From positions 1 through 64,000 of the forward strand of contig QKHT01000212.1 of NCBI GenBank assembly GCA_003249935.1: DNA of 64,000 nucleotides. The letters run 5' to 3'. The DNA comes from Bacteroidota bacterium (GTDB lineage: Bacteria > Bacteroidota > Bacteroidia > Bacteroidales > UBA5342). Position 1 is the first letter of the stretch, and every line of letters starts with the position of its first letter. The translations under genes were made by a program, and so were the position numbers. Below, piece by piece: positions 1 to 7,732 of this stretch. Under the pieces are notes generated by a model. That model searched no databases. It saw only the letters and a program-made list of their open reading frames with translations, and was not told where the DNA came from.

Positions 1-1070
1 TCGCCGGCACTCTCGGGTGTAAGCGCGCCTATAAACACCGAACCGGCATTGGTGGCTTTTTCGGCCAGTTCGTCGGCATTATTGGTGTTGATTATGAGGT
101 GCTCCGGCGCATAAAGGTTCGAAAACGCCATCATCTCTTCGTCGTTTTTCAATACGATAATGCGGCTGTTGTTTATGGCTTTTTCGGCCATCTCTTTGCG
201 CGGCAAGGTGGCCAAAATACGCATGGTTTCGTCGTAGGCACGTTGCGCCAACGATTCACTTGTGGTAACCAAAATAACCTGACTGGTAGCACCATGTTCG
301 GCCTGAGCCAATAGGTCGGCCGCCACGAACGATGCATCGGCCTGTTCGTCGGCCATGACTAATACTTCCGAAGGTCCGGCCGGCATGTCAATGGCCACGG
401 TTCGTAGGCTCACAAGTTGCTTGGCGGCTGTAACGTATTGGTTTCCGGGTCCGAAAATTTTATAAACCGCAGGCACTGTTTCGGTTCCATACGCCATGGC
501 ACCAATGGCTTGTACGCCACCGATTTTAAACACACGATGTACACCGGTTAATTTTGCCGCGAAAAGTATGGCAGGATGTATTGAACCATTGGCCGAGGGT
601 GGCGTGCAGAGCACTACTTCGCTGCATCCGGCTATGGCCGCGGGAATCGCGAGCATGAGAACGGTAGAAAAGAGTGGGGCGGTTCCACCCGGAATATACA
701 AACCCACCTTGTCGATAGCCACCATTTTCTGGCGGCAAATAACGCCCGGCGCGGTTTCTACCACTATTTCACTCAGTTTTTGTGCCTTGTGAAAAGTAGA
801 AATATTAGCCGCTGCCAACTCAATGGCCGATTTAAGTTCGGTTGGCAGCAGATTTTCCGCGAATTCCAATTCCTTGTTGCTCACTTCGAGCAAGGTATTC
901 GCATATCCGTCGAATTTTGTATTAAACTCTATAACGGCCTTGTCGCCTTCGGCCTTTATGCGGTCGAGTATGGCTTGTACCGAAGCGAAAACATCGCCCG
1001 AGGTGTTGTTCTCCGGCCGTTTCGCCAGTTCAAGCCATTCGCTGGCCAACGGTTGTATGAATGTCTTCAT
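1..1070 (-). CDS. hisD: Histidinol dehydrogenase HisD (3' part cut by window edge)
   Basis: HisD carries out the last two steps of histidine synthesis, oxidising L-histidinol to L-histidine with two NAD+, in the cytoplasm with a catalytic zinc. The minus-strand reading frame opens at an ATG (1070-1068) as MKTFIQPLASEW and stays open to the window edge, giving 356 codons, so the C-terminus is missing. The family signature is clear: VGLYIPGGTAPLFSTVLM, then FGPGNQYVTAAKQLV, then IDMPAGPSEVLVMADEQAD followed by LLAQAEHG, whose Gln and His are zinc/catalytic ligands. It lies 58 bp downstream of hisG on the same strand and must share its attenuator-controlled promoter. The hisG-hisD order is usual for his operons; later his genes presumably lie beyond position 1. 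Confidence 0.97.
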   Translation of the reverse strand, partial: MKTFIQPLASEWLELAKRPENNTSGDVFASVQAILDRIKAEGDKAVIEFNTKFDGYANTLLEVSNKELEFAENLLPTELKSAIELAAANISTFHKAQKLSEIVVETAPGVICRQKMVAIDKVGLYIPGGTAPLFSTVLMLAIPAAIAGCSEVVLCTPPSANGSIHPAILFAAKLTGVHRVFKIGGVQAIGAMAYGTETVPAVYKIFGPGNQYVTAAKQLVSLRTVAIDMPAGPSEVLVMADEQADASFVAADLLAQAEHGATSQVILVTTSESLAQRAYDETMRILATLPRKEMAEKAINNSRIIVLKNDEEMMAFSNLYAPEHLIINTNNADELAEKATNAGSVFIGALTPESAG

Positions 1071-1128
1071 GTTACCAAATATTTCGGGGTTGTCCCGTGT
1101 TGTGTTGAACCTGAGATTGAGGTTCGGA

Positions 1129-1980
1129 TTACATTATCATTTTTTCGATGGGTACCACCAGGATACCTTCTGCGCCCAATGCTTTCAACTGGCCAATTAC
1201 ATGCCAAAATGTTTTTTCATCGATTACCGAATGAACCGAAATCCAGCCCTCTTCGGCCAATGGAATAACGGTTGGCGATTTCATGCCCGGAAGAATGGCC
1301 TTAATGGCATCGAGGTTGGCGACCGGTGCGTTCAGCAAGATGTACTTTTTGCCTGCTGCGCGCTGTACGGCATCAATGCGGAAAACGATTTCGTCCAAAA
1401 TAGCTTGTTTTTCTTCGCTAAGGTTTGGGGTAGCTACAATCAGTGCTTCCGAAGTGGTCACTACTTCAACCTCTTTCAGGCCGTTGGTTACCAAAGTACC
1501 ACCGCTGCTCACGATATCGAAAATGGCATCGGCAAGACCAATTCCGGGCGCAATTTCCACCGAACCCATTATCACATGGATGTCGGCGTTCACACCGCGT
1601 TCTTTCAAAAATTTGGCAAGTACTGCCGGATAGGAAGTGGCAATTTTTTTACCTTCGAAATACGCCACGCCAGTGTATTCTTCACCTTTTGGAATAGCTA
1701 AAGACAATCGGCACTTACTAAAACCGAGGCGTTTAACCACATTTACATCATACTCTTTTTCGAGATATTCGTTTTCGCCCACAATACCAATATCGGCTAC
1801 ACCATCGTAAACCGATTGCGGAATATCGTCGTCGCGAAGAAAAAGAATTTCGCACGGAAAATTGCTCGATGGCGAAAGTAACATGCGTTTACCACTTGTG
1901 AGTTTAATTCCGGCTTCTTTTAGTAACTCCATGGTGTCTTCGTGAAGCCTTCCTTTTGTTTGTACTGCAATACGTAGCAT
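1129..1980 (-). CDS. hisG: ATP phosphoribosyltransferase, long form
   Basis: HisG condenses ATP with PRPP to phosphoribosyl-ATP, the first and feedback-regulated step of histidine synthesis. The protein has 283 residues, the length of the long (hexameric, HisZ-independent) form. The N-terminus LRIAVQTKGRLHEDTMELL and the PRPP-binding stretch FDIVSSGGTLVTNGL (about residues 154-168) are typical. Residues of about 205-283 fit the ACT-like C-terminal regulatory domain that binds histidine in long HisG enzymes. It is the first structural gene after the leader peptide and terminator at 2020-2126, so transcription should be set by charged tRNA-His as well as by feedback on the protein. The ATG at 1980 is the natural start, about 40 bp after the terminator stem. 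Confidence 0.97.
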   Translation of the reverse strand: MLRIAVQTKGRLHEDTMELLKEAGIKLTSGKRMLLSPSSNFPCEILFLRDDDIPQSVYDGVADIGIVGENEYLEKEYDVNVVKRLGFSKCRLSLAIPKGEEYTGVAYFEGKKIATSYPAVLAKFLKERGVNADIHVIMGSVEIAPGIGLADAIFDIVSSGGTLVTNGLKEVEVVTTSEALIVATPNLSEEKQAILDEIVFRIDAVQRAAGKKYILLNAPVANLDAIKAILPGMKSPTVIPLAEEGWISVHSVIDEKTFWHVIGQLKALGAEGILVVPIEKMIM

Positions 1981-2019
1981 ATTTTAATTTTTAAAATTTA
2001 TATCGTGTTGAAAATAAAA

Positions 2020-2046
2020 AAGGCCTACCGCAGTGTGGTAGACCTT
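2020..2046 (-). terminator. his attenuator terminator hairpin
   Basis: In the minus-strand transcript a 10-bp stem (arms 2046-2037 and 2029-2020, one G-U pair) closes a 7-base loop and is followed at once by a run of T (2019-2016, then TTTT again). This is an intrinsic terminator lying between the leader peptide and hisG. Its 5' arm and loop can instead pair with 2082-2068, see the neighbouring regulatory entry. Confidence 0.9.
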
Positions 2047-2082
2047 ATCAATATTATAGATACATCAGTCTCAGCCCACTGC
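2037..2082 (-). promoter_or_regulatory. his antiterminator (alternative pairing of leader RNA)
   Basis: The segment 2082-2068 of the leader RNA (GCAGTGGGCTGAGAC) is complementary, with gaps, to the terminator's 5' arm plus loop (GTCTACCACACTGC, 2043-2030): GCAGTG pairs with CACTGC and the GAGAC end with GTCT. The two structures exclude each other. The antiterminator strand begins on the G of the leader stop codon, so a ribosome that finishes the peptide covers it and lets the terminator form, whereas a ribosome stalled at the His codons 20-30 bases upstream leaves it free. The pairing is read by eye; no folding energy was computed. Confidence 0.75.
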
Positions 2083-2126
2083 TATTGCAGGTTGTTATGG
2101 TGGCCGATATGATGAAATGTGTTCAT
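2082..2126 (-). CDS. hisL: his leader peptide (14 aa, four His codons)
   Basis: A 15-codon reading frame on the minus strand encodes MNTFHHIGHHNNLQ and a TAG stop. Four of fourteen residues are His, in two adjacent pairs (CAT CAT, CAC CAT) split by Ile-Gly. It sits 14-20 bases downstream of a lineage-type promoter and directly upstream of mutually exclusive antiterminator and terminator stems and hisG. This is the classic arrangement of a ribosome-mediated his attenuator: lack of charged tRNA-His stalls the ribosome and allows read-through. The peptide itself need have no function. The sequence is unrelated to the seven-His run of the enterobacterial HisL, so the symbol is given by role. Confidence 0.88.
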   Translation of the reverse strand: MNTFHHIGHHNNLQ

Positions 2127-2147
2127 TACTTCGTTTTTAATTCGCTG

Positions 2148-2178
2148 CAAAAATATATGATTTAAATCAATATGCAAA
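2148..2178 (-). promoter_or_regulatory. Promoter of the his operon
   Basis: On the minus strand a -33 TTTG (2178-2175) is separated by 19 bases from a -7 TATTTTTG (2155-2148), a full match to the Bacteroidota consensus TTTG/TAnnTTTG. The transcript would start near 2141, about 15 bases before the leader peptide ATG. Confidence 0.8.
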
Positions 2179-2280
2179 ATAAATATACAAAAGGTGTGGA
2201 TTTTTGTCTTTATCCTCGGTTTTTGGTTGAACCGATGTGCCGAAACGAGGCAAGCTCAGAGCCGTTTTTTGAGCCTGAGT

Positions 2281-2380
2281 TGTGAAAAGTGTGGTGGATT
2301 ACATTTTAAACCTGTAAAAAGTGTGCAATGGTTACACTTTTTACAGGTAAAAAGTGTAACTTTGTTACATAAAAAACAGG
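2281..2380 (+). repeat. Three periodic AAAAGTGT...TTAC repeats with a 14-bp inverted repeat
   Basis: Upstream of the AAA ATPase gene the word (A/G)AAAAGTGT occurs at 2284, 2316 and 2349, that is every 32-33 bp (three helical turns), each time followed within 10 bases by GATTAC or GTTAC. The middle copy is also the left arm of a perfect 14-bp inverted repeat (2311-2324 and 2334-2347, 9-base loop). The last copy ends about 30 bases before the start codon. It could be an operator for cooperative binding, or the edge of a short mobile repeat that travels with this ATPase family. Confidence 0.75.
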
Positions 2381-2387
2381 ATAAACG

Positions 2388-3677
2388 ATGTACAGAGCAA
2401 TAATTGAAAAGCTTAAGGAATGGAAAGAAAGTAGTATTCGAAAGCCGCTTATTCTGCGTGGCGCTCGTCAGGTTGGAAAAACGTGGCTGTTAAAGCATTT
2501 TGGAAGAGATTATTACAAGAATACTGTCTACATCAATTTTGAGGATTCCCCCAATTTAAAAACCCTCTTTTCACAAGATTTTAGTATCGATCGTATTATA
2601 AAAGTCTTGGAGATTCATTCACAAACAAAAATTTCAGTTTCGGATACTCTAATTATTTTCGATGAAATTCAGGAAGCAGAAAAAGGGGTCACTGTTTTGA
2701 AATATTTCTCGGAACACGATACTTTGTATCATGTCGCAGCAGCCGGGTCACTTTTGGGAATCTCATTTCATCAACATATTTCATTCCCTGTTGGGAAAGT
2801 GGATTTTTTAGATTTGTATCCTATGTCATTTTATGAATTTCTGATGGCGGCAGGTGAAAATAATTTAGTTGAACTCATTCAGCAAGAAGAATGGGAAACA
2901 TTGACTATTTTTCGGGATAAAATTTTGGATTATTTGCGAGAGTACTATTTCGTTGGCGGAATGCCCGAAGTTGTAGAAACATATTGTATTACAAAAGATT
3001 TTGTAAAAGTACGGCAAATACAAAACAGACTATTACTAAGCTACGAAGGCGATTTTTCGAAACATGCACCTTATGAAATAGTCCCAAGAATACGGATGGT
3101 TTGGCAGAGTATTCCTAAGCAATTAGCGAAAGAGAATAAGAAATTTATTTATGGTGTTGTGAGAGAAGGTTCCAGAGCAAAGGATTTTGAACTTGCCATT
3201 CAGTGGCTCACTGATTGTGGTTTACTGGTTAAGTGCCACCATATCTCCAAACCTGAAATGCCTTTAGTTGCATTTAGCGACTTGTCGTCTTTTAAACTCT
3301 ACCTCCATGATGTAGGGTTGTTGGTTGCTATGGCCGGCATTGATATTAAATCCATCATTAAAGGAAATAGTCTGTTTACTCAATTCAATGGTGCCATATC
3401 TGAACAATATGTTATTCAGCAACTCATATTAAAGTCCGATAGATACATTGGTTATTGGACCAATGACCGTAATACTGCCGAGGTTGATTTTGTCATTCAG
3501 GATAATGGTCGAATAATACCCATTGAAGTTAAATCGGGTGAAAATCTCAAATCAAAAAGCTTTAAATTGTTTTGTCAAAAATACATGCCCGAAGTCGCCC
3601 TCCGAAGTAGTTTAAGCGATTATAAGCAGGAGGAATGGATGACAAATATACCACTGTGGTGCATCGGGAATGTTTAA
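2388..3677 (+). CDS. AAA ATPase with DUF4143 domain
   Basis: This 429-residue protein belongs to the AAA_14/DUF4143 ATPases, which are abundant and often horizontally moved in Bacteroidota, and whose cellular role is not established. The Walker A motif GARQVGKT is at residues 25-32 and the Walker B stretch LIIFDEIQ at 88-95. The C-terminal DUF4143 part carries AEVDFV (E365, D367) and PIEVKSG (E380, K382), the spacing of a PD-(D/E)XK nuclease-like fold, so it may once have been, or still be, a nuclease module. The gene is monocistronic, flanked by the his promoter and ftsY, and is preceded by unusual repeats at 2281-2380. The AT-rich, low-GC codon use differs from the rimO/ftsY neighbours and suggests acquisition. 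Confidence 0.85.
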   Translation: MYRAIIEKLKEWKESSIRKPLILRGARQVGKTWLLKHFGRDYYKNTVYINFEDSPNLKTLFSQDFSIDRIIKVLEIHSQTKISVSDTLIIFDEIQEAEKGVTVLKYFSEHDTLYHVAAAGSLLGISFHQHISFPVGKVDFLDLYPMSFYEFLMAAGENNLVELIQQEEWETLTIFRDKILDYLREYYFVGGMPEVVETYCITKDFVKVRQIQNRLLLSYEGDFSKHAPYEIVPRIRMVWQSIPKQLAKENKKFIYGVVREGSRAKDFELAIQWLTDCGLLVKCHHISKPEMPLVAFSDLSSFKLYLHDVGLLVAMAGIDIKSIIKGNSLFTQFNGAISEQYVIQQLILKSDRYIGYWTNDRNTAEVDFVIQDNGRIIPIEVKSGENLKSKSFKLFCQKYMPEVALRSSLSDYKQEEWMTNIPLWCIGNV

Positions 3678-3769
3678 GTCGTTGGATAATAGGGTTTTAA
3701 TTTTGAATTTACTATGGCAATCAAATAATTCGGCAGTATGCGGTTGGGCCATATTATCGCTTATAACCC

Positions 3770-3800
3770 TTTCGGTATAATGATTAAATGTGTAATTTTG
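3770..3800 (+). promoter_or_regulatory. Promoter of ftsY
   Basis: A perfect -7 element TAATTTTG (3793-3800) lies 26 bases before the ftsY ATG. A weak -33 element TTTC (3770-3773) is 19 bases upstream of it. Confidence 0.55.
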
Positions 3801-3825
3801 CATCCGTCAATAAAATAGATGTGTT

Positions 3826-4776
3826 ATGGGTATATTTGGGTTTTTCTCGCGCGAAAAAAAAGAAACATTAGATAAGGGTCTCGAAAAAACACGTGAAAGT
3901 GTATTTAAAAAAATATCGCGTGCTTTGGTTGGAAAAACTGCGGTAGACGACGAAGTACTTGATAATCTCGAAGAAATTCTGATAACCTCGGATGTGGGCG
4001 TAGAAACGACACTTAAAATCATCAAACGGATTGAAAAGCGTGTGGCTCAGACAAAATATATGGGAACCGACGAACTTAACAGCATTCTTCGTGACGAAAT
4101 AGCCGCGTTACTCTCTGAAAACAGTACCATTGATGGCGATTCGTTCGAGATTCCTGAAAATGTTTCTCCTTATGTAATGATGGTTGTTGGTGTAAATGGT
4201 GTGGGTAAAACAACCACTATCGGTAAATTGGCGCATCAGTTTAAACAACAGGGCAAAAAGGTGGTGTTGGGTGCTGCCGATACGTTTCGTGCTGCGGCCA
4301 CCGAACAACTTTGTATTTGGGGCGAACGTGTAGGCGTTCCTGTTGTAAAACAAAAGATGGGGGCCGATCCGGCTTCCGTGGCTTTCGATACGTTACAATC
4401 GGCTGTGGCACAAAAGGCCGATGTGGTGATTATTGACACCGCAGGCCGCTTGCACAATAAAATAAACCTGATGAACGAACTTACCAAAATAAAGAATGTT
4501 ATGCAAAAGGTCGTTCCCGATGCGCCACATGAGGTACTTTTGGTGCTCGATGGTTCAACCGGACAAAATGCATTCGAACAAGCCAAGCAATTTACGCTGG
4601 CCACCGAGGTTAACGCTCTGGCGATAACCAAGCTCGATGGCACAGCCAAAGGCGGCGTGGTGATTGGTGTTTCGGATCAGTTCAATATTCCGGTGAAGTA
4701 TATTGGCGTAGGCGAAGGGATGGACGATTTGCAAATTTTTAGAAAACGCGAATTTGTAGATTCACTGTTTTCTTAA
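3826..4776 (+). CDS. ftsY: Signal recognition particle receptor FtsY
   Basis: FtsY is the SRP receptor GTPase that docks ribosome-SRP complexes at the inner membrane. The 316 residues contain a short N-terminal region (MGIFGFFSREKKETLDKGLE, an amphipathic start in place of the long acidic A domain), the helical N domain to about residue 105, and the G domain. GTPase motifs are visible: GVNGVGKTTT (G1, 122-131), DTFRAAATEQL (152-162), DTAGRL (204-209) and TKLDG (268-272), followed by the closing GVGEGMDDL. Length fits the Bacteroidota type. It is followed by rimO after 12 bp, an arrangement that suggests cotranscription. Confidence 0.97.
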   Translation: MGIFGFFSREKKETLDKGLEKTRESVFKKISRALVGKTAVDDEVLDNLEEILITSDVGVETTLKIIKRIEKRVAQTKYMGTDELNSILRDEIAALLSENSTIDGDSFEIPENVSPYVMMVVGVNGVGKTTTIGKLAHQFKQQGKKVVLGAADTFRAAATEQLCIWGERVGVPVVKQKMGADPASVAFDTLQSAVAQKADVVIIDTAGRLHNKINLMNELTKIKNVMQKVVPDAPHEVLLVLDGSTGQNAFEQAKQFTLATEVNALAITKLDGTAKGGVVIGVSDQFNIPVKYIGVGEGMDDLQIFRKREFVDSLFS

Positions 4777-4788
4777 CAAAACAACATA

Positions 4789-6093
4789 ATGCCAAGAAAA
4801 GCAATAAAAGGTAAAGTGGATGTAGTGACCATGGGTTGTAGTAAAAACCTGGTCGATTCAGAACGAATTCTAAGTCTCTTTAGTCAAAACGGATACCGCG
4901 TGGCGCACGACCCGCAGCATGCTGCGGGTGATATTGTGGTAATAAATACCTGCGGATTTATTGGCGATGCCAAGGAGGAAAGTATCAATATGATACTTCA
5001 GAGTGTGGCTGGTAAAAAAAGCGGCTTTTTGAAAAAGGTTTATGTAATGGGTTGTTTATCCGAACGATACTCTAAAGACCTTTTGGCCGAAATCCCCGAA
5101 ATAGATGGTATTTATGGTAAGTTCGATTGGAAAAACCTGCTTACCGACCTTGATGCTAATAACATTGTTACCGATACACCCGGGCGCATAATTACTACAC
5201 CCAAGCATTTTGCGTATTTTAAAATATCGGAAGGTTGCAACCGCACCTGCGCGTTTTGTGCTATACCGAAAATGACCGGACATCACCGTTCGCGCCCTAT
5301 GGCCGAACTCGTGGCCGAGGCTACTCTTTTGGCCAAACAAGGCGTGAAAGAGTTGCAGGTTATTGCTCAGGATTTAAGTTACTACGGCGTGGATATAGAT
5401 CGTAACCAGCAATTGGCCGAACTGATTCGTCGCCTAAGTGATATCGAAGGCATCGAATGGATTCGTTTGCATTATGCCTATCCGGCTCATTTTCCATACG
5501 AGATACTCGAAGTAATGCGCGAACGCAGCAACGTTTGCAGCTATCTCGATATCGCGCTTCAGCACATCAGCGACCCGATGCTCAAGGCCATGCGGCGCAA
5601 CATTAACGGTGCTATGACCCGCGAATTGTTGCAAAAAATCAGATCCGAAGTGCCCGGCATTCACCTCCGTACCACATTAATGGTCGGCTTTCCGGGCGAA
5701 ACCGAGAGTGATTTTGAAGAATTGATGCGGTTTGTGGCCGAATCGCGTTTCGAACGGATGGGCGCATTTACCTACTCGAACGAAGACGGCACCTATGCCG
5801 GCGACAAATACACCGACGATGTACCGGAGGAGGTGAAAGCCGATCGTCTCGATCGCTTAATGGCACTTCAACAATCCATCTCGGCCGAAATAAACCGTGC
5901 CAAAATCGGTTCAACCCTAAAGGTTATCATAGACCGCGAGGAAGACGGACAATATTTTGGCAGAACCGAATTCGATTCGCCCGAGGTCGATCCTGAAGTG
6001 ATTGTAGATAGTGAAGTGCCACTCGAAGTGGGTTCATTTTATATGGTAGAGATTACCGATGCCGATGAGTACGATTTGTTTGGTACGGTATAA
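4789..6093 (+). CDS. rimO: Ribosomal protein S12 methylthiotransferase RimO
   Basis: RimO is a radical-SAM enzyme that adds a methylthio group to an Asp of ribosomal protein S12. The 434 residues show the three parts of the family: an N-terminal UPF0004 domain with the first iron-sulfur ligands C17, C55 and C89, the radical-SAM core with EGCNRTCAFCAIP (C150, C154, C157, the CxxxCxxC triad), and a C-terminal TRAM domain (from about residue 370). MGCSKNLVDSE near the start is the signature that separates RimO from MiaB. It follows ftsY by 12 bp, and its last 29 bases overlap the chosen start of the next gene. Confidence 0.97.
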   Translation: MPRKAIKGKVDVVTMGCSKNLVDSERILSLFSQNGYRVAHDPQHAAGDIVVINTCGFIGDAKEESINMILQSVAGKKSGFLKKVYVMGCLSERYSKDLLAEIPEIDGIYGKFDWKNLLTDLDANNIVTDTPGRIITTPKHFAYFKISEGCNRTCAFCAIPKMTGHHRSRPMAELVAEATLLAKQGVKELQVIAQDLSYYGVDIDRNQQLAELIRRLSDIEGIEWIRLHYAYPAHFPYEILEVMRERSNVCSYLDIALQHISDPMLKAMRRNINGAMTRELLQKIRSEVPGIHLRTTLMVGFPGETESDFEELMRFVAESRFERMGAFTYSNEDGTYAGDKYTDDVPEEVKADRLDRLMALQQSISAEINRAKIGSTLKVIIDREEDGQYFGRTEFDSPEVDPEVIVDSEVPLEVGSFYMVEITDADEYDLFGTV

Positions 6094-6781
6094 ATGGGTT
6101 TTATCGGTTGTGTGTTTGGTATTGTTTGCAAAATACAGCACTGCCGAAACGCTTGACTATCAGGGGTGGTATGATATTTATGCGACTCAAGACCTAAAAA
6201 GCGGATGCCAGATAGAATATCATCCCGGCGTGAAGGTTTTTACGCTTAGCGATTCGGTAAGCAGCTTTAGAACCGATATGCGTATTGCGCTGAAAAAGAA
6301 AATGAGTAATGGCTTTGTTTTGGAAGCCGGAATTGGAAATCTACTGTCATTGAAAAATCTGAAAATGAATCGTAATGAGGTTCGTCCATGGCTGGCAGTT
6401 ACCATTCCGGTACTAAAATTTGGCAAATGGAATTTGAGCGACAAAGCCATTTACGAAGATCGTATTTTTTTTACGCCCGATCAAAGTACAACAAACAATT
6501 TGAGATTGCGAAACAGTGTGGTGTGCAAATTTCTGCCTGTGGAAAGTTATCCATTATATATTACCGGTATTTTCGAACCTTTGCTGAGCGCAATGGAATA
6601 CCAAAATTTGTCGCTCGACCAACTGCGTTATTCAATGGGCGTTGGCAATCAATTGGTTGGTAAGTGGAGTTACGAAATGACCATGAACTATATTTCATAT
6701 TCTACAACATATTATACGCCTGTTCGCGACAACGCTTTGGTTTTCAGGTTAAAACTTAAGACTACTTTAAACAATCAATAA
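6065..6781 (+). CDS. DUF2490 family outer-membrane beta-barrel protein
   Basis: The protein begins inside the rimO tail. From the ATG at 6065 the N-terminus (MSTICLVRYKWVLSVVCLVL, then FAKYSTA before ETLDY) is a signal peptide; an ATG at 6059 and a TTG at 6080 are alternative starts. The mature part of about 215 residues alternates polar and hydrophobic residues with many aromatic strand ends (NLRLRNSV, YSMGVGNQL, YEMTMNYISY) and closes with LVFRLKLK, typical of small outer-membrane barrels. It fits the DUF2490 family, whose function is unknown. The overlap with rimO suggests translational coupling, although no functional link is known. Confidence 0.7.
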   Translation: MSTICLVRYKWVLSVVCLVLFAKYSTAETLDYQGWYDIYATQDLKSGCQIEYHPGVKVFTLSDSVSSFRTDMRIALKKKMSNGFVLEAGIGNLLSLKNLKMNRNEVRPWLAVTIPVLKFGKWNLSDKAIYEDRIFFTPDQSTTNNLRLRNSVVCKFLPVESYPLYITGIFEPLLSAMEYQNLSLDQLRYSMGVGNQLVGKWSYEMTMNYISYSTTYYTPVRDNALVFRLKLKTTLNNQ

Positions 6782-6816
6782 GGTATTCTGTTTGTACATA
6801 ATAATCGAACAGAATT

Positions 6817-7674
6817 ATGAAAATAGCTATTGCTGGTGCTGGTGGCATTATCGGGCAACAACTTATTACGCTCTTTTCTTCGCAAGGGCATACCGTTAAA
6901 CGTGTTCAGCGTAAAGATTTGTATGGCTCAATCGATCATTTAATTGAGGTACTTACGGGCAGTGACATGGTGATAAATCTTGCCGGTGAACCGGTGGTAC
7001 GGCGTTGGACTTCGTCTGCCAAAGAAGAAATTATAAATAGCAGGGTAAATTCAACTCGCAACTTAATCAGAGCTGTTTCGGCTATGAAACCTAAACCGGT
7101 AAAGTTTATTTCGGCATCTGCCATTGGAATTTATGCTGAGGGTGGTTACCATACCGAACAAAGTTTGGTTTATGCTGATAATTTTTTGGCGCATGTGGTT
7201 AAACTTTGGGAATCGGAAGTGCGCACGCTTATCGGTTCTGATGTTGAATATGTTATTTGCCGTTTTGGTATTGTACTTTCGACCGATGGCGGGGCTTTGA
7301 AGAAAATGTTGCCGATGTTTAAACTCGGCCTTGGTGGACGTGTTGGCTCTGGTCGTCAGCCATTTCCGTTTATTCATATCGATGATGTTTGCAATGCCAT
7401 TGCTTTTTTGGTCATGAACCCCAAAAGTAGTGGAACATACAATCTGGTTGCACCTTCGTACATTACCAACCGTGATTTTACAAATGCACTGGCCAAAATA
7501 TTAAAGCGGCCAGCTATCTTATTTATTCCATCCATTTTAATTCAACTCGTGTTTGGTAAAGCTTCGATAATGTTTACCCATGGACAAACGGTTGTACCCG
7601 AACGACTGATCTCCGAAGGCTTTAAATTTAAATACGATAATATTGAAATAGCTTTGTATCAATTATTAAAGTAA
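6817..7674 (+). CDS. TIGR01777 family NAD(P)-dependent epimerase (YfcH-like)
   Basis: This 285-residue protein is a member of the extended short-chain dehydrogenase family TIGR01777 (YfcH/SulA-like), of unknown substrate. The N-terminal nucleotide-binding motif reads IAGAGGIIGQQL, slightly off the usual GATGFIG. Further family marks are VINLAGEPV (about 55-63), RWTSSAKEEIINSRV, the catalytic-region FISASAIGIYA (Ser and Tyr, about 100-110), and the later FPFIHIDDVCNAI. The C-terminal DUF1731 part (PSILIQLVFGKAS) is present. It is monocistronic or cotranscribed with the DUF2490 gene 35 bp upstream. Confidence 0.88.
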   Translation: MKIAIAGAGGIIGQQLITLFSSQGHTVKRVQRKDLYGSIDHLIEVLTGSDMVINLAGEPVVRRWTSSAKEEIINSRVNSTRNLIRAVSAMKPKPVKFISASAIGIYAEGGYHTEQSLVYADNFLAHVVKLWESEVRTLIGSDVEYVICRFGIVLSTDGGALKKMLPMFKLGLGGRVGSGRQPFPFIHIDDVCNAIAFLVMNPKSSGTYNLVAPSYITNRDFTNALAKILKRPAILFIPSILIQLVFGKASIMFTHGQTVVPERLISEGFKFKYDNIEIALYQLLK

Positions 7675-7732
7675 AGTGAAAATTTTGTACAATCTGTTTT
7701 GATTCTTTTTTATGGATTATCTTTCGACTTGA

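Noticed and set aside
823-1701. 292-codon plus-strand frame opposite hisD and hisG
   Set aside because: It lies fully antisense to two certain genes and has no recognisable domains; the GC-richer gene composition keeps the opposite strand open.
2194-2403. 69-codon frame starting in the his promoter
   Set aside because: It runs through the periodic repeats and promoter region, and its composition follows the repeats. No homology is seen.
3612-3803. 63-codon minus-strand frame after the AAA ATPase gene
   Set aside because: It overlaps the ATPase end and the ftsY promoter and has no domain or start signal.
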